A stretch of 64,000 bases of DNA from Verrucomicrobiaceae bacterium UBA2429 (GTDB lineage: Bacteria > Verrucomicrobiota > Verrucomicrobiia > Verrucomicrobiales > Verrucomicrobiaceae). Below the pieces are notes generated by a model. The model was not told the DNA's origin. It saw nothing but the letters and a program-made list of their open reading frames with translations, and searched no databases. Positions 34,330 through 41,736 of the stretch are shown piece after piece. Numbering within the stretch: position 1 is the first letter of the stretch; each line of letters opens with the position of its first letter. The position numbers were made by a program, and so were the translations under genes. The DNA lies in the NCBI GenBank assembly GCA_002343505.1, contig DDQZ01000024.1, forward strand, positions 62,404-126,403, read 5' to 3'.

Positions 34330-37300
34330 TTAGCTTGGGTTTGGTTTCGTGGTGTTCCGCTCAATCCAGTCGTAGAGCACAGGCACGACGAGCAGGGTGA
34401 GGAAAGTGGAGGTGAGGATGCCGCCGATGACGACGGTGGCGATGGGGCGCTGGACTTCCGCGCCCGCGCCAGTGGCGATGGCCATGGGCACGAAGCCAAG
34501 GCTGGCGACGAGGGCGGTCATGAGCTTCGGACGCAGTCGGGTGAGCGTGCCTTCGACAACGGCCTCGCGCACATCGCGGCCTTCGGTGCGTAGCTGGTTG
34601 ATGTAGCTGATGAGCATGATGCCGTTCAGGACAGCGATGCCGCTGAGGGCGATGAAGCCGACGGCGGCGCTGATGGTGAAGGGCATGTGCCGCAGATGCA
34701 GGGCGAAGATGCCGCCGGTGACGGCGAGCGGCACACACATGAAGATGAGCGCGGCTTGCTTGAATGATCCGAAGCTCAAAAAGATGAGCACGAAGATCAA
34801 GGCGAGCGCGAGCGGGACGACGATCATGAGGCGGGCCTTGGCCTCTTGCAGGTTTTTGAACTGGCCGCCGAACTCGAAGTAGTAGCCATCGGGGAACTTC
34901 ACTTTGTCATGGATGGCCTGCGTGGCCTCCTGCACGAAGCCCTCGGTATCGCGGCCTCGCACGTTGATGAGGATGCTGACGCGGCGTTGTGCATCTTCAC
35001 GGGCGATTTGCACGGGCTGCGGCACGAGGACGATTTTGGCGACTTGACCGAGCGCCAACATGCCGCCGTCTTCGGTGCGGAGGGCGAGGCGTTTGATGCC
35101 TTCGAGGTCGCTGCGGCGGTCTTCACCGAGGCGGACGACGATGGGGCTGCGTTTGTTGCCTTCGATGACGAGGCCGACCTCGGTGCCTGCGAGGGCCGTT
35201 TCGATGAGGCGATTCAATTCATCGGCGTGGACGTTGAACTTGCGCATGGCCTCGCGGTCGGGCTGGATTTCGATCATGGGGTTCTTGCCGATGCTGTCGA
35301 ACTCTGTCTCGCCGCCGCCACGGATGGCGGAAATCGCGGTGCGCACCTCGCCTGCGAGGCGTTCGAGTTCGTCGTAGCTGTCGCCAAAGATTTTGCACAC
35401 GAGGTCGGCGCGGGCTCCGGCCATGATCTCGTTGAAGCGCATCTGGATGGGCTGGGTGACGAGGATGTTTTGTCCCGGCACTTGATCGAGCAGGGCTTTC
35501 CGCATGAGTTCGCCGAGGTGCTCTTTGCTGATGGGCTTGCCATTCTCCGTGCGCCACTGGTCACGCGGAGTGAGCATGAGGTAGGTGTCGGCCACGTTGG
35601 GGTTCATGGGATCGGTGGCGATCTCGGCGGTGCCGATGCGGGAGAAAATCTCTTTTACTTCGGGGAAGTCGCGGCGGATGACGGCCTCGCTTTGCTTCTG
35701 CAAATCGAGCGAGGAGGACAAACCGGCGCTGCTGCTGCGGATGAGCTGGAAGGCGAAGTCGCCCTCATCAAGCTGCGGGATGAACTCGGAGCCGAGGCGT
35801 GAGAAGACCCAGAGCGAGGAGCCAAAGAGCACAATCATGGGCAGCACGATGAGCACCTTGAATCGCAGGCCAAAGCGCAGCAGCGGGGTGTAAAGGCGCT
35901 TCGTGAGGGTGACGAGCCAGTTGTCCTTTTCCTGAATCTTCCCGCCTAGCAGGAATGAACACAGCACGGGCATCAAGGTGACGGCGAGCACCAGTGAACC
36001 GCCGAGCGCGAGCATGACGACGAGGGCCATGGGCTTGAACATCTTCCCTTCGATGCCTTGCAGCGCGAGGATGGGCACATAGACGACAGTGATGATGAGC
36101 ACGCCGAAGAACATCGGATTGGCGACTTCTTTGGCAGACTTCAGCACTTCCTCGGTGCGCTCGCTGACGGTGAGTCGGCGACCCAGCGCGTGCTGTCTCT
36201 CGCCAAGATGGCGCACGATGTTTTCCACCATGACGACCGCGCCATCAATGATGAGGCCGAAGTCAATGGCACCGAGGCTCATCAAGTTTCCGCTGATGTG
36301 CCAGCGCACCATGCCGGTCATGGCAAAGAGCATGGAAAGCGGGATGACGAGTGCGACGATGAAAGCAGCGCGGAAGTTTCCCAGCAGCGCAAAGAGCACG
36401 ACGACGACGAGCAAGGCACCTTCGGCCAAATTTTTCTCCACAGTGGCGATGGTGCGGCTGACGAGATCGCTGCGATCATACAAAGCGCGGATGACGACGC
36501 CCTGCGGGAGCTTGGGCTGTATCTCGGTGAGCTTGGCCCGCACGGCTTGGGCGACGAGGCGGGAGTTTTCACCCGCTAGCATGATGGTGGCTCCGATGAG
36601 GGCTTCGCTGCCGTCATCCGTCGAGGCTCCGGTGCGGAAGGCGCTGCCGATGCTGACGGTGGCGACTTCACTGAGCAGGATGGGCTTCACCCCGCCTGCG
36701 AACTTGAGCGGGATGGCGAGGATTTGGTCGATGTCGTTCACTCGACTGGTGGCGCGGATGATGAGCTGCTCGCCGCCAATCTCGACGTAGCCGCCGCCTG
36801 CGTTGCGGGTGTTTTGCTCGACGATCTCAGCCAGCATGTCGAGCGACATGCCGCGAGCGGCGAGGCGTGCTGGATCTGGCTGGATGACGATCTGCCGCTG
36901 ATAACCGCCGCTCGTATTCACCTCCGCGACGCCGGGCGTGCCACGCAGCAACGGCTTGACTTGATACTCCTGGATTTGCGCCAGGGCCATGAGCTGCTCC
37001 TCGCGCGTCGCGGGCTTGTTGGCTGCATCGGCGCTGTAATCGAGGCTGTAGTAGAAGATTTCGCCGAGGCCGGTGGCAACAGGCGCGAGCTTGGGCGTGA
37101 GGCCGGGCGGGAGTTCATCCAGCACGGTTTGCAGGCGCTCGGTGACGAGCTGGCGAGTGCGGTAGATGTCCACATCGTCATGGAAGACCATCGTGACCTG
37201 CGAGAGGCCAAACTTGGACAGCGAGCGCAGCTCCACCATTTGCGGCAGGCCCGCCATCTCGCTTTCGATGGGAAAGGAGACTAGCTTTTCGATCTCCTCG

Positions 37301-37473
37301 GGCGCGAGCGCATTGACGGCGGTGTTGATCTGCACCTGCGGGTTCGTGATGTCTGGCACGGCATCAATCGGCAGATGAATGGCCGAGTAGGTGCCGATGC
37401 CGGCAAGGATGAGCGTGGCAAGCAGCACAGCGGCCCGCTGCCGCATGGCGAAGGTGATGAGATGGGTGAGCAT
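34330..37473 (-). CDS. Heavy-metal RND efflux pump (CzcA family), pump 2
   Basis: The 1047-residue pump begins MLTHLITFAMRQRAAVLLAT and has LPIDAVPDITNPQVQINT, the CzcA-type N-terminal signature. Helix 4 carries DFGLIIDGAVVMVENI (near 400-415), the DFG-x3-DGA-x3-VEN pattern of the Zn/Co/Cd and related monovalent-metal subgroups, different from the pattern in pump 1. The periplasmic loops and second membrane half are complete (LALIFVLIFLSFGSFKQA, MLISYINQLRTEGRDVREAV). Thus the island has two pumps of different subgroup. The CDF gene ends 4 bases before its start, and the Cys-tail gene C begins 10 bases after its end. Confidence 0.92.
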   Translation of the reverse strand: MLTHLITFAMRQRAAVLLATLILAGIGTYSAIHLPIDAVPDITNPQVQINTAVNALAPEEIEKLVSFPIESEMAGLPQMVELRSLSKFGLSQVTMVFHDDVDIYRTRQLVTERLQTVLDELPPGLTPKLAPVATGLGEIFYYSLDYSADAANKPATREEQLMALAQIQEYQVKPLLRGTPGVAEVNTSGGYQRQIVIQPDPARLAARGMSLDMLAEIVEQNTRNAGGGYVEIGGEQLIIRATSRVNDIDQILAIPLKFAGGVKPILLSEVATVSIGSAFRTGASTDDGSEALIGATIMLAGENSRLVAQAVRAKLTEIQPKLPQGVVIRALYDRSDLVSRTIATVEKNLAEGALLVVVVLFALLGNFRAAFIVALVIPLSMLFAMTGMVRWHISGNLMSLGAIDFGLIIDGAVVMVENIVRHLGERQHALGRRLTVSERTEEVLKSAKEVANPMFFGVLIITVVYVPILALQGIEGKMFKPMALVVMLALGGSLVLAVTLMPVLCSFLLGGKIQEKDNWLVTLTKRLYTPLLRFGLRFKVLIVLPMIVLFGSSLWVFSRLGSEFIPQLDEGDFAFQLIRSSSAGLSSSLDLQKQSEAVIRRDFPEVKEIFSRIGTAEIATDPMNPNVADTYLMLTPRDQWRTENGKPISKEHLGELMRKALLDQVPGQNILVTQPIQMRFNEIMAGARADLVCKIFGDSYDELERLAGEVRTAISAIRGGGETEFDSIGKNPMIEIQPDREAMRKFNVHADELNRLIETALAGTEVGLVIEGNKRSPIVVRLGEDRRSDLEGIKRLALRTEDGGMLALGQVAKIVLVPQPVQIAREDAQRRVSILINVRGRDTEGFVQEATQAIHDKVKFPDGYYFEFGGQFKNLQEAKARLMIVVPLALALIFVLIFLSFGSFKQAALIFMCVPLAVTGGIFALHLRHMPFTISAAVGFIALSGIAVLNGIMLISYINQLRTEGRDVREAVVEGTLTRLRPKLMTALVASLGFVPMAIATGAGAEVQRPIATVVIGGILTSTFLTLLVVPVLYDWIERNTTKPNPS

Positions 37474-37476
37474 GGT

Positions 37477-38085
37477 TCAGTGAGAGGTCTTTGCTGATTC
37501 AGCCCTGGCATCCTTCAAAATGCTAAACCCGCCGCGCAGAACGATGACGGTAATGAGCAAGCCGATGGCGAGGTCTGGCCAGCGTGAGCCAGTGAGTGCC
37601 ACGAGAAATGCCGCGCTGATGACTCCCAGATTTGCCAGCACATCATTGCGGGAGAAAAGCCAGCTAGCCCGCATGTGAACGCCTTCATCCCGATGCTTGG
37701 TGATGAGGCGCAGGCAGATCACATTCGCGGCGAGCGCGGCCACGGAAACGGCGATCATGAGCCAGGACACTGGCTCGCTGTCAGTGAAAACACGCCGCAG
37801 AATGTCCGCCATCATGGCGAGTGCGATGACGATCTGGAGAAAGCCACTGAGGCGGGCTGCGGTTACTTTTGCCGCGACAGCTTTGCCCACGGCATAAAGA
37901 CTGACTCCATACACGAGTGCATCTGCGAGCATGTCGAGCGAGTCCGCGAGCACGCCCGTGGAGTCAGCCAGGATGCCCACTGCCAGTTCACAGGCGAACA
38001 TGGTGGCGTTGATGATGAGCAAAAGGCGCAGAGTGCTGGCCTGAACGGCATCACTGGCTTCTATGGAACAGTCGGAGCAGGGCAT
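37477..38085 (-). CDS. Short CDF-type cation transporter, membrane domain only
   Basis: The 202-residue protein has an N-terminal Cys pair (MPCSDCSIEA), about five to six membrane segments and cation-diffusion-facilitator motifs: STGVLADSLDMLADALVYG in helix 2 (Asp-x3-Asp site) and RASWLFSRNDVLANLGVISA in helix 5, where Asn-Asp replace the usual His-x3-Asp. The cytoplasmic C-terminal domain of normal CDF proteins (about 300 residues) is missing, as in other short members. It would move divalent metal into the periplasm, feeding RND pump 2 directly downstream. A perfect hairpin separates it from the metallothionein-like gene. Confidence 0.8.
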   Translation of the reverse strand: MPCSDCSIEASDAVQASTLRLLLIINATMFACELAVGILADSTGVLADSLDMLADALVYGVSLYAVGKAVAAKVTAARLSGFLQIVIALAMMADILRRVFTDSEPVSWLMIAVSVAALAANVICLRLITKHRDEGVHMRASWLFSRNDVLANLGVISAAFLVALTGSRWPDLAIGLLITVIVLRGGFSILKDARAESAKTSH

Positions 38086-38103
38086 AAGTTTTTGAAGGGA
38101 TGA

Positions 38104-38131
38104 GCGTCCGCCGACCGGAGTCGGCGGACGC
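38104..38131. other. Perfect 12-bp hairpin inside pump operon 2
   Basis: GCGTCCGCCGAC (38104-38115) and its complement (38120-38131) flank the loop CGGA. It lies between the metallothionein-like stop (38146) and the CDF start (38085). The minus strand after it is not T-rich, so partial termination or mRNA end-protection, giving more metallothionein than pump, is more likely than full termination. Confidence 0.6.
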
Positions 38132-38145
38132 CGTGGGGGCGCTAG

Positions 38146-38379
38146 TTAGTCAGCGCAGCACTCGCAACCGGTGCAGCAGCCTGGGTCGCAAGAGCAGACA
38201 CCAGCCTCACAGCAACTACCGGTGAGGCAGCAGCAGTCACCCGTGGCACAGCAAGCGCCACCGGTGCAGCAGGCAGCGGCAAGGCAGCAATTGGACTTGG
38301 CGTCCGCGCTGGATTGGGTGGCTGCATACAGACCCGTGAGGGTCAGGATGAGGGCAAGAGACAGAAACAATGTTTTCAT
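38146..38379 (-). CDS. Exported metallothionein-like Cys-rich protein
   Basis: From ATG 38379 the product is 77 residues: a signal peptide (MKTLFLSLALILTLTGLYAA) and a mature part of about 57 residues with 18 cysteines, almost all in CC, CCC and CxC groups (NCCLAAACCTGGACC, DCCCLTGSCCEAGVCSC, GCCTGCECCAD). This Cys content and pattern is that of metallothioneins, which bind clusters of Zn, Cd or Cu(I), but these are normally cytosolic; a secreted one is unusual. It lies in pump operon 2 between the Cys-rich gene 38237 and the CDF gene. Its start codon is inside the overlapping frame of gene 38237. Confidence 0.75.
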   Translation of the reverse strand: MKTLFLSLALILTLTGLYAATQSSADAKSNCCLAAACCTGGACCATGDCCCLTGSCCEAGVCSCDPGCCTGCECCAD

Positions 38380-38824
38380 AGATAAGTAAGTTTGAATGGT
38401 TTGAATGAACTGAAGTCGGCGGAGTGCCGACGTGGTGGGAGTGGTGCGGGGGCTTCGGAGGCGGCAAAGGAGGCCGCTCCGTGCGAGAAGGGGCACGCTG
38501 CGACAAAGGACGAATGCCTTGAGCATTGAGCGGGCGGGTCTGCGGAGCACCCATCACCAAAGGGGGCATGGTGGACGCGAGGTGCAGACAGCAGGCGCAG
38601 TCGCAGCCTTGATCGGTGTCCTGGCAGGGGCACTCGGAGTGGTGCGTGGTGTTGTCTGCCGACATGTCTTTGCAGCAGGTCATCTCACACGCAGCCATCC
38701 GGGGTGAGCACTGCCCCTGATGCGCCTGGCTCCACGGCACCGCAAACAACGGCAACAGCACGACGAGCATGATCCAGGTGATCATGCGGCGCTGTTGGCG
38801 GTGATGGAGGTCGGTGGAGAACAT
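38237..38824 (-). CDS. Exported Cys/His-rich protein, overlapping the metallothionein-like gene
   Basis: The frame begins at ATG 38824 (MFSTDLHHRQQRRMITWIML), 9 bases after the adaptor stop; ATG 38785 is an alternative. A hydrophobic signal (VVLLPLFAVPWSQA) is followed by ten Cys in about 45 residues (QCSPRMAACEMTCCKD, SECPCQDTDQGCDCACC) and a Pro/His-rich part (PPLPPPKPPHHSHHVG). The last 48 codons read through the start of the metallothionein gene in another frame, so the natural end may have been nearer 38380 and its stop lost. Probably another envelope metal binder of the pump 2 operon. No known family. Confidence 0.5.
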   Translation of the reverse strand: MFSTDLHHRQQRRMITWIMLVVLLPLFAVPWSQAHQGQCSPRMAACEMTCCKDMSADNTTHHSECPCQDTDQGCDCACCLHLASTMPPLVMGAPQTRPLNAQGIRPLSQRAPSRTERPPLPPPKPPHHSHHVGTPPTSVHSNHSNLLIYENIVSVSCPHPDPHGSVCSHPIQRGRQVQLLPCRCLLHRWRLLCHG

Positions 38825-38833
38825 GGCTGGAGT

Positions 38834-39532
38834 TTAGTGGCCGCAGGTGCAGGCTTTGCCGCCACGCAGGATTTGCAGTTCGGCGAGCCAGAGGGACATC
38901 ACAGGTGTGGTGACCACCTCATCGCCAGTGTAAAGGCCGTCGGTGATCTCCACATGATCGCCGCTGCGTGCGCCGACTTTGACGGGCGTGCGCAGGTAGA
39001 ACTCGTCGTTCTTGGCATAGACGAAAGTGCCCTCGGCAGTGGTGAGCAGCGCGGCCTGTGGAATGGCGGTCACAGTATCGCCAGCAGGGAAGCGGAAGGT
39101 GGCGGTGATGGCGCTGCCTGCCTCAATGGGGGCGGCGGTTTGCACGGTGACTTCAAAATCACCGAGCGTGGCATAGGCTGCCTTTTCAATGCGGAGCACA
39201 TGGCCTTTCGCGGTGCCAAGCTCGACCTCCATGCCGGGCTGCACACGCGCCGCTTGATCGGCGGTAAGCCATCCGCTGGCCTCGGTGCCGCGCTGCATGG
39301 CCTGCAAGCTGAGGGTGAAGGCGGGGGCGATCTTTTCCTCCTGCACCTCGGCGGTTTGCAGGCGGATGGACTCGGCCATGAGCGCGGTGAGGGCCACGCC
39401 TTTGCCTTCCTTGAACTGTGCGCCGTTTTCCGGTGCGGCGGTGTGTTCAGTGGAAGGACTGGCGCTAGATTCGCTGCAACTGGTGAGCGCGGCGGCGGTG
39501 ACGATGAGAGACAGGATGAGCAAGAGTTTCAT
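38834..39532 (-). CDS. Short lipoprotein RND adaptor with Cys/His tail, pump 2
   Basis: The 232-residue product has a lipoprotein signal (MKLLLILSLIVTAAALTSC, Cys19 as lipid site), then ASGWLTADQAARVQPGMEVE, the barrel-like part AIPQAALLTTAEGTFVYAKN and the end TDGLYTGDEVVTTPVMSLWL, as in adaptor C-terminal halves. The N-terminal lipoyl and coiled-coil parts of normal adaptors (350-400 residues) are absent. The last residues, GGKACTCGH, add a C-x-C-x-H metal tail. It lies between OMF 2 and the Cys-rich genes. Either a minimal adaptor or a metal-delivery subunit is possible. Confidence 0.75.
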   Translation of the reverse strand: MKLLLILSLIVTAAALTSCSESSASPSTEHTAAPENGAQFKEGKGVALTALMAESIRLQTAEVQEEKIAPAFTLSLQAMQRGTEASGWLTADQAARVQPGMEVELGTAKGHVLRIEKAAYATLGDFEVTVQTAAPIEAGSAITATFRFPAGDTVTAIPQAALLTTAEGTFVYAKNDEFYLRTPVKVGARSGDHVEITDGLYTGDEVVTTPVMSLWLAELQILRGGKACTCGH

Positions 39533-39544
39533 GATGAGGTGAAG

Positions 39545-40816
39545 TTAGTTTTTGGTGGTGATGAGGCTGCCGGGTGCGCCGGTGAGTTCTTCAAGTGTGA
39601 GCGCGGCCTCCAGCGCCTCGGTTTGCGTGCTGTGGATGGCCTCGACGGCTTCGAGATACTTGTCCTGAAGCTCGACAAAGGTGCTCATGGGCACGGCACC
39701 GAGTCTGAAATGCCTGTCCGCTAGCGCGGCGGCATCGCTGAACTTCGTGACGGCATCGCCCTTCCACACGGCAAGGCGTGCCTGCTGCGTCTGGTAGATG
39801 AGCATGCTCTCGGTGACCTGCCGCTCCACCTCGCGCTGCGCGGCGGCGAGCGTGGCCTGTGCCTGCATCTGGCGTGCCTCGGCATTGGAGACTTCCGCTT
39901 TGCCATTCTTCCAAAACGGCAGCGGGAAGGAGATGCCGATGCCTGCCACGGTCTGGTCATCCAGCGTGCGGGTGTTTTGCACCTCGACGAAGGGGCCGAT
40001 GGTGAAGGCGGGATAGCGCTCGTTCTTTGCCAGCTCGACCTTGAAGCCCTGCTGCTCCAGCTCGGCACGGCGCAGGCGCAACTCGTAATGGTTCTTCATT
40101 GCGGAGCCGAGGAGGGAGAGCAGCGCAGGCGCGGCCTTGGCATCCAGCGGGCCGCGCTTCACGATGAGCGGCGCGTCGGCACGGCGGCCCATGAGTTGGT
40201 TCAGCTCCAGCAGCGCCTTTTGCACTACGACACCAGCTTTCGCTGCGCGCGACTCTGCCACGAGCGCCGCTGCCTCAATGGTAGCGATCTCAAGCTGAGG
40301 AGCGATGCCCGCTGGCTCGCGTTGCACCATCACCTCGCGCAGTGAGGCATAGCGTGCGGCGACTTCATTCGCGGCATTGGCGAGATCTTGCTGCGCTGAC
40401 AACGTGAAGGCCAGCACGCGGACACGGGCGGCGAGATGAAAGCGAAACCGCTCCAGCCCCAGCTCCGCCATAGCGATGTCGCGGTTCGCGATGGCCTTGC
40501 GCAAACCCAAGCGGCCCGGCCACTCGATGGGCTGCGCCAGCTCGGCGGAGAAGGCTAGGCCGTTCGAGCGGCTGTCGGCGTTGCGGATGTGGTTGTTGCC
40601 GACTTGCAGGCTCAGCTCCGGGTTCGACTGCCTGCCCGCCGTGCTGCGAGTCGCCTTCGCCGCTGCGACCTCCGCCTCATAGAAGCGGATTTCAGGATTC
40701 CCCGCGAGCGTGCGGCCCACGAGACTGGAGATGGAAGACGGCTCCGGTTTGGAATCCGCCGCGAGAAGCTGCGGCACAGCAGCGAGCAGCAGAGATGAAA
40801 GGATGAATAAGCGCAT
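39545..40816 (-). CDS. TolC-type outer-membrane factor, pump 2
   Basis: From ATG 40816 (MRLFILSSLLLAAVPQLLA, signal peptide) the protein is 423 residues. SISSLVGRTLAGNPEIRFYE and RQSNPELSLQVGNNHI are the CzcC-like opening; long coiled-coil helices follow, and the second repeat has GIGISFPLPFWKNGKAEVSN, matching OMF 1 in the same place. It ends EELTGAPGSLITTKN. It is the exit duct for pump 2, placed before the short adaptor gene (12-base gap). Confidence 0.88.
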   Translation of the reverse strand: MRLFILSSLLLAAVPQLLAADSKPEPSSISSLVGRTLAGNPEIRFYEAEVAAAKATRSTAGRQSNPELSLQVGNNHIRNADSRSNGLAFSAELAQPIEWPGRLGLRKAIANRDIAMAELGLERFRFHLAARVRVLAFTLSAQQDLANAANEVAARYASLREVMVQREPAGIAPQLEIATIEAAALVAESRAAKAGVVVQKALLELNQLMGRRADAPLIVKRGPLDAKAAPALLSLLGSAMKNHYELRLRRAELEQQGFKVELAKNERYPAFTIGPFVEVQNTRTLDDQTVAGIGISFPLPFWKNGKAEVSNAEARQMQAQATLAAAQREVERQVTESMLIYQTQQARLAVWKGDAVTKFSDAAALADRHFRLGAVPMSTFVELQDKYLEAVEAIHSTQTEALEAALTLEELTGAPGSLITTKN

Positions 40817-40941
40817 GATGAGATGGGGGTTGAGTTTCGACGGAGGCACGGCAAAGCCACGATGCCGCTCTGCGAGCGGTCGCGGTGGGAAGCTCCTGCG
40901 TGGATGTCACCGCCTTCATGGGCGGACCAACGCACGGAACT

Positions 40942-41343
40942 TTAAGCCTGGATCGAAGGCGCACGCACGGGCAGCGCCGTGCGTTGCGTGAAATGCCACG
41001 TCGCTCGCAACTCCGGCGGCGCGGTGGTCATCGGCAGCCCGGAAGACTCCGTGGCCGTGGCGAGATCGTCTTGAAGACGGATCATCGCCTGAATCAACTC
41101 CGCCAGCTCCACCATCTGCATCTCCGGCATCGTGACCGGCGCGGGAACCTGGCTGTGGGAGATCGTATCGCTCGGGCAGGAGACGGGAGCGTGATGTTCG
41201 CCTCCTTCGTGGTCTTCATGCTCGTGGCTTTCCTCGGAGCAGCAAACGTCCGCCTTGCATCCATCCGCCCCATAGCAACACATCGAAGCCGGGACCATCA
41301 AGGCCAGCATCAGAAGTGCGAGGATTTGCCAGAAGCGTTTCAT
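40942..41343 (-). CDS. Small exported Cys/His-rich protein heading pump operon 2
   Basis: From ATG 41343 (MKRFWQILALLMLALMVPAS) the product is 133 residues with a signal peptide, then CCYGADGCKADVCC and EESHEHEDHEGGEHHAPVSC, a clear metal-binding stretch, a helix (VELAELIQAMIRLQDDLATA), and the end RATWHFTQRTALPVRAPS. It precedes OMF 2 by 125 bases. The same arrangement (small Cys/His protein, then OMF) occurs at 33330. No named family; role in metal binding or pump assembly is inference. Confidence 0.6.
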   Translation of the reverse strand: MKRFWQILALLMLALMVPASMCCYGADGCKADVCCSEESHEHEDHEGGEHHAPVSCPSDTISHSQVPAPVTMPEMQMVELAELIQAMIRLQDDLATATESSGLPMTTAPPELRATWHFTQRTALPVRAPSIQA

Positions 41344-41736
41344 TGGGACAGCGGCGGCAAGACTCGCCGACATCATGAGATGGTCAAGGTTGGATGTTAT
41401 TCCAGCGATGTGAAGGCAAAAGTCCGCATTTGGCGGAGGCGCTGTGAAAAGGAGCCTCGCGGAAGTTGGATGCGGGGTGGAGGTCATCGTCGCGGGCTAT
41501 GCTGCCACAGTTCCATGACGTTGGAGAAGAATGGTGACGCACTTCATGAAGACGTCGAGAGCCTCGCTACCGGCCGCGACTTTCTCCCACTGCCCGCCGG
41601 ATGAGATTCCGCGCGCCGCCCCGGCTCCACGCGGTCTGATTCTGGATGCTGGTTCACCACAGGCTGGTCAATGTCTGCTGCTGAAGCCGCCTCGGCAGTC
41701 GCTCGCGGACGTGCCCGGCGAAGCGGCGGGCTTGCC
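41344..41736. other. Right edge of the metal island, no gene seen
   Basis: About 390 bases between the first gene of pump operon 2 and the DUF1552 stop. No frame with a credible start, signal or family is present on either strand. It should contain the promoter of pump operon 2 (around 41350-41420) and a terminator for the DUF1552 gene, but I found no strong hairpin. Confidence 0.4.

Noticed and set aside
41488..41736. Possible small gene with GLILDAGSPQ resembling the Cys-tail family core
   Set aside because: No start, signal or Cys tail; the resemblance is a short chance match.
18294..41736. Integrative element with defined ends
   Set aside because: No integrase, transposase, tRNA target or direct-repeat ends were found, so only the term accessory region is supported.
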